A stretch of DNA of 10,799 nt, from positions 1-10,799 of the forward strand of contig VAXR01000061.1 in the NCBI GenBank assembly GCA_005885165.1, written 5' to 3'. Both the position numbers and the translations under genes were made by a program. This DNA is from Actinomycetota bacterium (GTDB taxonomy: Bacteria; Actinomycetota; Thermoleophilia; Solirubrobacterales; Thermoleophilaceae). Shown piece after piece: positions 7,281-10,799 of this stretch (the stretch's first letter is position 1; each line of letters begins with the position of its first letter). A model generated the notes under the pieces. The model saw only the letters and a list, made by a program, of their open reading frames with translations. It was not told where the DNA came from and did not search any database.

Positions 7281-7357
7281 TCGTCCGGCGGCGCCTCGAT
7301 CATGGCGAGCCGGGCGTACCCAGTTCGGGTGGCGGGCGGCCGGTTGTCGTGGTACAA
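7223..7357 (-). other. Coding-like minus-strand stretch, possible small ORF or gene remnant
   Basis: A minus-strand frame ending at TAG 7225-7223 reads FLYHDNRPPARTGYARLA, then MIEAPPDDQERWLASAVRAV and VEDALAA before the stop. Nearly all its codons end in G or C, and the C-terminal part looks like an amphipathic helix. It would start at TTG 7357 (44 residues) or ATG 7303 (26 residues). It overlaps the last 58 bases of the amidotransferase-like gene on the opposite strand and fills most of the 132-bp gap before the alpha/beta hydrolase. No ribosome-binding site is visible. It could be a small gene, the tail of a decayed gene, or chance, since GC-rich DNA often yields such frames. Confidence 0.25.
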
Positions 7358-7412
7358 GAATCCGAGAGGGGAACTCGCAAAATGCGGGAAGAGAGCGAAT
7401 AGAGGCGGAGCC

Positions 7413-8336
7413 GTGAGCCAGCGCCTTCGACATCCGGGGCTCCACGACGCGCGCGGCCGCGAGCTGCCTCACCGCCTTCTCGACGTCATGGGCGTGCCGA
7501 CCTACGCGGTCGACGCCGGTGAGGGCCCGCCGATCCTCCTGATCCACGGCTACGGCGACACCGCGGACGGCTGGCGGCGGGTCGTCCCCGGGCTCGTGTC
7601 GAGCCATCGCGTCGTGGCGGTCGACGTCCCGCCGTTCGGTCGCTCCGGAGAGCCCGACGCGTCGCGCCTGATCGACTTCTACGGAGGCTACTTCCCGGAG
7701 CTCATGAGAGAGCTCGAGCTGGAGCGCGCCACGGTGATCGGCCACTCGCTGGGCGGCGCCATCGCGCTCCACCTCACCCTGGCGCATCCCGAGCTGGTCG
7801 AGCGGCTCGGGCTGGTCGCCCCGGCCGGGCTCGGCAAGGCGCCGCCGTGGTGGTGGCACGCGATCACGGGCTACGGCAAGGCCTGGAAGCTCCTCCTCAC
7901 GATCCCGAGCCCGCTCACCCCGGTGCTCATCCGCGAGGGGATCACACGCTTCCTGGACTGGCGCCTCTTCGATGACCCGCGCCACCTGCGCGAGGAGATC
8001 GAGCACCTCGTGAGCATGCATTCCGCACCGCGCGACTTCGACCGCCTGCTGGCCGCCGGGCGCTGCTGCCTCGACTCGTACACCGGAACGCTGCTCGAGG
8101 ACTCGGCTGCGATCGACGTCCCGCTGTTCATGGTCTGGGGCCGCCGCGACGGGTTCGTCCCAGCCAAGCACGCCGCGCTCTTCGCCAAGCTCCATCCTCA
8201 TGCGCACGTGCACGTCTTCGAGGACTGCGGCCACCATCCGCAGATCGAGCTGCCGGCGCTGTTCAATCGCCTGCTGCACGAGTGGATCGCGACGACCGCC
8301 GCCCGTCCGGTGCCGATCCGCGCCGCCGCCGCGTAA
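7413..8336 (+). CDS. Alpha/beta-fold hydrolase
   Basis: The 307-residue protein has the complete catalytic set of the alpha/beta hydrolase fold. The oxyanion motif LLIHGYGDTADGW lies at about 43-54. The nucleophile elbow is VIGHSLGGA with Ser112. The acid is Asp246 in VWGRRDGFVP, and the base is His274 in DCGHHPQIE. A cap region with PPWWWHAITGYGKAWKLL and many aromatic residues lies between. The family includes esterases, C-C bond hydrolases, epoxide hydrolases and haloperoxidases; a Ser nucleophile with HGYG fits an esterase or C-C hydrolase, but the substrate cannot be told. No signal peptide is present. The frame is open from 7302, but the GTG at 7413 is preceded by GGCGGAG 2 bases upstream (7404-7410) and begins just before family-like sequence, so I chose it; the 37 residues before it look non-coding. 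The gene converges on the small membrane protein with a 10-base gap. Confidence 0.88.
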   Translation: MSQRLRHPGLHDARGRELPHRLLDVMGVPTYAVDAGEGPPILLIHGYGDTADGWRRVVPGLVSSHRVVAVDVPPFGRSGEPDASRLIDFYGGYFPELMRELELERATVIGHSLGGAIALHLTLAHPELVERLGLVAPAGLGKAPPWWWHAITGYGKAWKLLLTIPSPLTPVLIREGITRFLDWRLFDDPRHLREEIEHLVSMHSAPRDFDRLLAAGRCCLDSYTGTLLEDSAAIDVPLFMVWGRRDGFVPAKHAALFAKLHPHAHVHVFEDCGHHPQIELPALFNRLLHEWIATTAARPVPIRAAAA

Positions 8337-8346
8337 AGCCGCTCGA

Positions 8347-8664
8347 TCAGGCGTCCTCGCCGTGGGAGCGCCGCCACTCCGCGGCGCGCTCGGCCTGCGC
8401 TCGCTCCTCGGCGGCGACCTCGGCGCGCACCTCGTCCTCGCTGAGCTCCGGGCGCCCGGCCTGCCGCCGGCGCTCGTTCTGAGCCTCGATCATCTGATCC
8501 ACGTCCTCGAGCTCGAGGCTGACCTCGTCCTCGTAGCTGCGAGTGGGCTTCCAGTCCAGCTGCTCGGCGCCCGAACCCGGATACCACTTGCCGATCGCGA
8601 GGAAGATCCCGAGGATCACCAGCCCGATGACCACGACTCCCACACCGAACAGGGGGTCGTCCAT
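8347..8664 (-). CDS. Small single-pass membrane protein with charged coiled-coil tail
   Basis: The 105-residue protein has a short acidic N-terminus, one hydrophobic helix at about 6-25 (FGVGVVVIGLVILGIFLAIG), then KWYPGSGAEQLDWKPTRSYEDE and a long, highly charged helical tail rich in Glu, Arg and Ala. That tail includes LEDVDQMIEAQNERRRQAG and is likely a coiled coil. I know of no function; it resembles uncharacterised actinobacterial membrane proteins in style only. The frame extends upstream through the thiolase on the opposite strand, but the ATG at 8664 is chosen because the hydrophobic helix begins there and because TACACT lies 6 bases upstream, as in a leaderless gene. No Shine-Dalgarno sequence is present. 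It is divergent from the thiolase, and a shared control region is likely. Confidence 0.78.
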   Translation of the reverse strand: MDDPLFGVGVVVIGLVILGIFLAIGKWYPGSGAEQLDWKPTRSYEDEVSLELEDVDQMIEAQNERRRQAGRPELSEDEVRAEVAAEERAQAERAAEWRRSHGEDA

Positions 8665-8670
8665 GCCAGG

Positions 8671-8676
8671 AGTGTA
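8671..8676 (-). promoter_or_regulatory. -10 element TACACT for the small membrane protein (leaderless)
   Basis: On the minus strand TACACT ends 6 bases before the ATG at 8664, so a transcript starting at the usual distance would begin at or next to the start codon. This mirrors the thiolase side of the same 54-bp spacer. The -35 region (GTGGCC at 17-base spacing) is poor, so the assignment rests on the -10 and the lack of a ribosome-binding site. Confidence 0.45.
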
Positions 8677-8684
8677 AGGGCGGC

Positions 8685-8712
8685 TTGGCGCCCGGCCACC
8701 ACTGGGTACGAT
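8685..8712 (+). promoter_or_regulatory. Promoter of the thiolase gene, apparently leaderless
   Basis: TTGGCG (8685-8690), a 16-base spacer and TACGAT (8707-8712) make a reasonable -35/-10 pair. The -10 ends 6 bases before the GTG at 8719, putting the transcript start at the start codon. No Shine-Dalgarno sequence precedes the GTG, which supports leaderless translation. Confidence 0.55.
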
Positions 8713-8718
8713 CGGGTC

Positions 8719-9933
8719 GTGCCCGAGCTGCGGGATGCCGTGATAGTCGACGCCCTGCGCACGCCCATCGGGCGTTACGCCGGCGTGCTCTCGACGGTGC
8801 GGACCGACGACCTCGCCACGCGCGTGGTCGAGGAGGCCGTGGAGCGGAACGACCTGCCGACCGACGCGATCGACGACGTCGTCTTCGGCTGCACCAACGC
8901 GGCCGGTGAGGACAACCGCAACGTCGCGCGCATGGCGTCCCTGCTCGCGGGACTGCCGGTCGAGGTGCCCGGCGTGACGGTCAACCGGCTCTGCGCGTCC
9001 GGCCTGGAGGCAGTGCGGCAGGCGGCGCACGCGATTCAGGCGAACGAGGGCGAGCTCCTGCTGGCGGGCGGGGTCGAGTCGATGAGCCGGTCGCCGTTCG
9101 TGATGCTCAAGCCGGAGCGCGGCTTCCCGCGCGGCAACATGGAGCTGGTCGACACGACGATCGGCTGGCGCTTCATCAATCCGCGCATGGAGGAGCGCTA
9201 CTCGACCGAGTCGATGGGCGAGACGGCGGAGAACGTCGCCGAGCGCTACGGCGTGTCGCGCGAGGACCAGGACGCCTTCGCGCTCGAATCGCACCGGCGC
9301 GCGGTGGCCGCCACCGAGGCCGGGCGCTTCGACGAGGAAATCGTGACGGTGGACGCGCCCCAGCCGAAGGGCCCGCCCGTGACGATCCACTCGGACGAGG
9401 GCCCGCGCCCCGACACCAGCTTGGAGAAGCTCGCCAAGCTGCGCCCGGTTTTCCGGGAGGGCGGCACGGTGACCGCGGGCAACTCCTCGCAGATCAACGA
9501 CGGCGCCGCCTGTCTCGTGGTGACCACCGAGGAGGGCGCGCGGCAGCTCGGGCGCGAGCCGCTCGCCCGCGTTGTCTCGACCGGCGCGGCGGGTGTCGAT
9601 CCCGCGTACCTGGGGGTCGGCCCGGTCCCGGCCTCACGCAAGGCCCTTGAGCGCGCCGGTCTGAGCGTCGACGACCTGGAGCTGGTCGAGCTGAACGAGG
9701 CTTTCGCCGCCCAGGTGCTCGCCTCGATGCGCGAGCTCGGCATCCCGCACGAGAAGCTGAACGTGAACGGCGGCGCGATCGCGCTCGGCCACCCGCTGGG
9801 TCAGTCCGGGGCCAGGCTGCTCGGCACGCTGATCTGGGAGCTTCGCCGCCGCGGTGGGCGCTTCGGGCTGGCGACGATGTGCATCGGCGTCGGCCAGGGG
9901 CTCGCGATGATCGTGGAGAACCCGGCCGCATGA
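8719..9933 (+). CDS. Thiolase family acetyl-CoA acyltransferase, PcaF-like
   Basis: The 404-residue enzyme is a full-length degradative thiolase, which cleaves a 3-oxoacyl-CoA with CoA to acetyl-CoA and a shortened acyl-CoA. The acyl-accepting nucleophile is C92 in VNRLCASGLEAV. The other catalytic residues are H358 in NGGAIALGHPLG and C388 in ATMCIGVGQG. The blocks RTPIGRYAGVLSTVRTDDLA, FGCTNAAGEDNRNVARMA and DTTIGWRFINP are close to 3-oxoadipyl-CoA thiolases (PcaF/PaaJ), so an aromatic-degradation substrate is possible; the neighbouring acyl-CoA dehydrogenase argues instead for fatty or branched acyl chains. The GTG at 8719 is chosen because the thiolase N-terminus (DAVIVDALRTPIG) begins six residues in and a promoter sits just upstream; the long upstream extension of the frame is a shadow of the small membrane gene. 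Its stop overlaps the next start (ATGA). Confidence 0.95.
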   Translation: MPELRDAVIVDALRTPIGRYAGVLSTVRTDDLATRVVEEAVERNDLPTDAIDDVVFGCTNAAGEDNRNVARMASLLAGLPVEVPGVTVNRLCASGLEAVRQAAHAIQANEGELLLAGGVESMSRSPFVMLKPERGFPRGNMELVDTTIGWRFINPRMEERYSTESMGETAENVAERYGVSREDQDAFALESHRRAVAATEAGRFDEEIVTVDAPQPKGPPVTIHSDEGPRPDTSLEKLAKLRPVFREGGTVTAGNSSQINDGAACLVVTTEEGARQLGREPLARVVSTGAAGVDPAYLGVGPVPASRKALERAGLSVDDLELVELNEAFAAQVLASMRELGIPHEKLNVNGGAIALGHPLGQSGARLLGTLIWELRRRGGRFGLATMCIGVGQGLAMIVENPAA

Positions 9934-10799
9934 TCGACTTCGAGCTGACCGACGAGCAGCGCCTGATCCGCGAGACCGCGCGCGAGTTCACCGACCGCGA
10001 GATCGTGCCCGTCGCCCGCGACAACGACCGCGCGGAGCGCTTCGACCTCGACCTCGTCAAGAAGCTCGGCGACATGGGCTATCTCGGCCCGATCGTGGCC
10101 GAGGAGTACGGCGGGCGCGGCCTCGACTACCGGACCTACGGGCTGATCGTCGAGGAGATCGGGCGCGGCGACTCCTCCGCGCGCACCGTCGTCTCGGTCC
10201 AGACCTCGCTCGTGTGCTCGTCGATCCAGCGCTGGGGCACGGAGGAGCAGAAGCACGAGTGGCTGCCGAAGCTATGCAGCGGCGAGATCCTCGGCTGCTT
10301 CGGCCTCACCGAGCCGAACACGGGCTCGGACGCGGCCAACCTCTCGACGCGCGCCGAGAAGCGAAACGGCGGCTGGCGCATCAGCGGCCAGAAGCAGTGG
10401 ATCTCGATGGGCAACCACGCCAAGGTCGCGCTCGTGTTCGCGCAGACCGATCCCGAGCAGAAGCACCGCGGCCTGGCGGCGTTCCTGGTGCCGACCGAGT
10501 CCGAGGGGTTCTCGAGCGGGGAGATCCACGGGAAGCTCGGCCTGCGCGCGTCGGACACGGCCGAGCTGTCGCTCGACGGGGTCGAGATCGGCGACGATGC
10601 GCTGCTCGGCGAGGTCGGCGACGGGTTCAAGGTCGCGATGTCGGCGCTCGACTCGGGGCGCTTCAGCGTCGCCGCCGGGTGCGTCGGAATCTGCCAGGGC
10701 TGCGTCGACGCGTCGGTCGCCTACTCGAAGGAGCGCCAGCAGTTCGGGAAGCCGATCGCGAGCTTCCAGCTCGTGCAGCAGATGATCGCCGACATGATC
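9930..10799 (+). CDS. Acyl-CoA dehydrogenase, cut off by window end
   Basis: The first 290 codons of a flavoprotein that oxidises acyl-CoA to trans-2-enoyl-CoA and passes electrons to electron-transfer flavoprotein. The frame stays open to the last base. The N-terminal helical domain (FELTDEQRLIRETAREF), the family signature CFGLTEPNTGSDAANL at 123-138 and the beta-barrel segment GGWRISGQKQWISMGNHA are clear, as is the start of the second signature, RQQFGKPIASFQ at 269-280. The catalytic Glu, expected some 80-90 residues further on, is outside the window. The sequence is of the short/medium-chain type, but the chain length preferred cannot be assigned. Its ATG overlaps the thiolase stop by 4 bases, so the two are co-translated and probably work in the same beta-oxidation-like pathway. 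Confidence 0.95.
   Translation, partial: MIDFELTDEQRLIRETAREFTDREIVPVARDNDRAERFDLDLVKKLGDMGYLGPIVAEEYGGRGLDYRTYGLIVEEIGRGDSSARTVVSVQTSLVCSSIQRWGTEEQKHEWLPKLCSGEILGCFGLTEPNTGSDAANLSTRAEKRNGGWRISGQKQWISMGNHAKVALVFAQTDPEQKHRGLAAFLVPTESEGFSSGEIHGKLGLRASDTAELSLDGVEIGDDALLGEVGDGFKVAMSALDSGRFSVAAGCVGICQGCVDASVAYSKERQQFGKPIASFQLVQQMIADMI

Noticed and set aside
7281..7412. Promoter for the alpha/beta hydrolase from TTGTCG at 7344 and nearby TACAAG
   Set aside because: The two elements are only a few bases apart and no -10 lies at a proper distance from TTGTCG.
6837..8279. 480-codon minus-strand open frame opposite the amidotransferase-like and alpha/beta hydrolase genes
   Set aside because: Both plus-strand genes have intact catalytic motifs over the same DNA, and the antisense product is Arg/Glu/Val-rich with no family resemblance.
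8665..9390. Upstream extension of the small membrane protein through the thiolase region
   Set aside because: The extension is antisense to conserved thiolase sequence; the hydrophobic helix and -10 box place the start at 8664.

Overview
The window is about 10.8 kb of very GC-rich bacterial DNA, densely coding with strongly GC-biased third codon positions, many GTG starts, short spacers and 4-base stop/start overlaps. The mix of genes (an NHL-repeat protein with a collagen-like tail, a tandem-domain rhodanese, a PduO-type adenosyltransferase beside DUF1015, a thiolase and acyl-CoA dehydrogenase pair) suggests a deep-branching Actinomycetota, possibly Thermoleophilia/Solirubrobacterales. That placement is an inference from gene content. 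The window begins and ends with GATC, so it may be a cloned Sau3AI-type fragment of environmental DNA. No mobile element, integrase, CRISPR array, phage gene or rRNA is visible.

Layout, left to right. Positions 2-547 (+) hold the 3' end of an NHL-repeat/collagen-like protein, followed by a strong bidirectional hairpin terminator at 577-601. On the minus strand lies tRNA-Pro(TGG) at 610-685, whose 5' end is overlapped by a small HNH-nuclease gene at 662-1078; the HNH stop codon lies in the tRNA D-loop. A 179-bp divergent spacer leads to a secreted CAP-domain protein (1258-1809, +). Next is a tight plus-strand run: DUF1015 (1848-3104), cob(I)alamin adenosyltransferase (3136-3693), OsmC-like protein (3690-4085) and a CoA-pyrophosphatase-type Nudix hydrolase (about 4082-4657). 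Converging on it from the minus strand is a two-gene unit of a rhodanese (5491-6333) and an unrecognised lipoprotein (4670-5485).

Divergent from the rhodanese is a class I glutamine-amidotransferase-like hydrolase of the gamma-glutamyl-GABA hydrolase type (6465-7280, +), then an alpha/beta hydrolase (7413-8336, +). A small single-pass membrane protein on the minus strand (8347-8664) is divergent from a thiolase/acyl-CoA dehydrogenase pair (8719-9933 and 9930 onward, +) across a 54-bp spacer. The acyl-CoA dehydrogenase is cut off by the end of the window.

Most of this is housekeeping or metabolic: cobalamin cofactor adenylation, thiol/peroxide and sulfur-transfer chemistry, CoA turnover, gamma-glutamyl amide hydrolysis and acyl-CoA degradation. 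I found no clear new multi-gene defence or mobile system. The points most worth a second look are the HNH/tRNA overlap, the apparently leaderless divergent promoters at 8665-8718, the unrecognised lipoprotein with paired cysteines, the DUF1015 operon, and a coding-like minus-strand stretch at 7223-7357.
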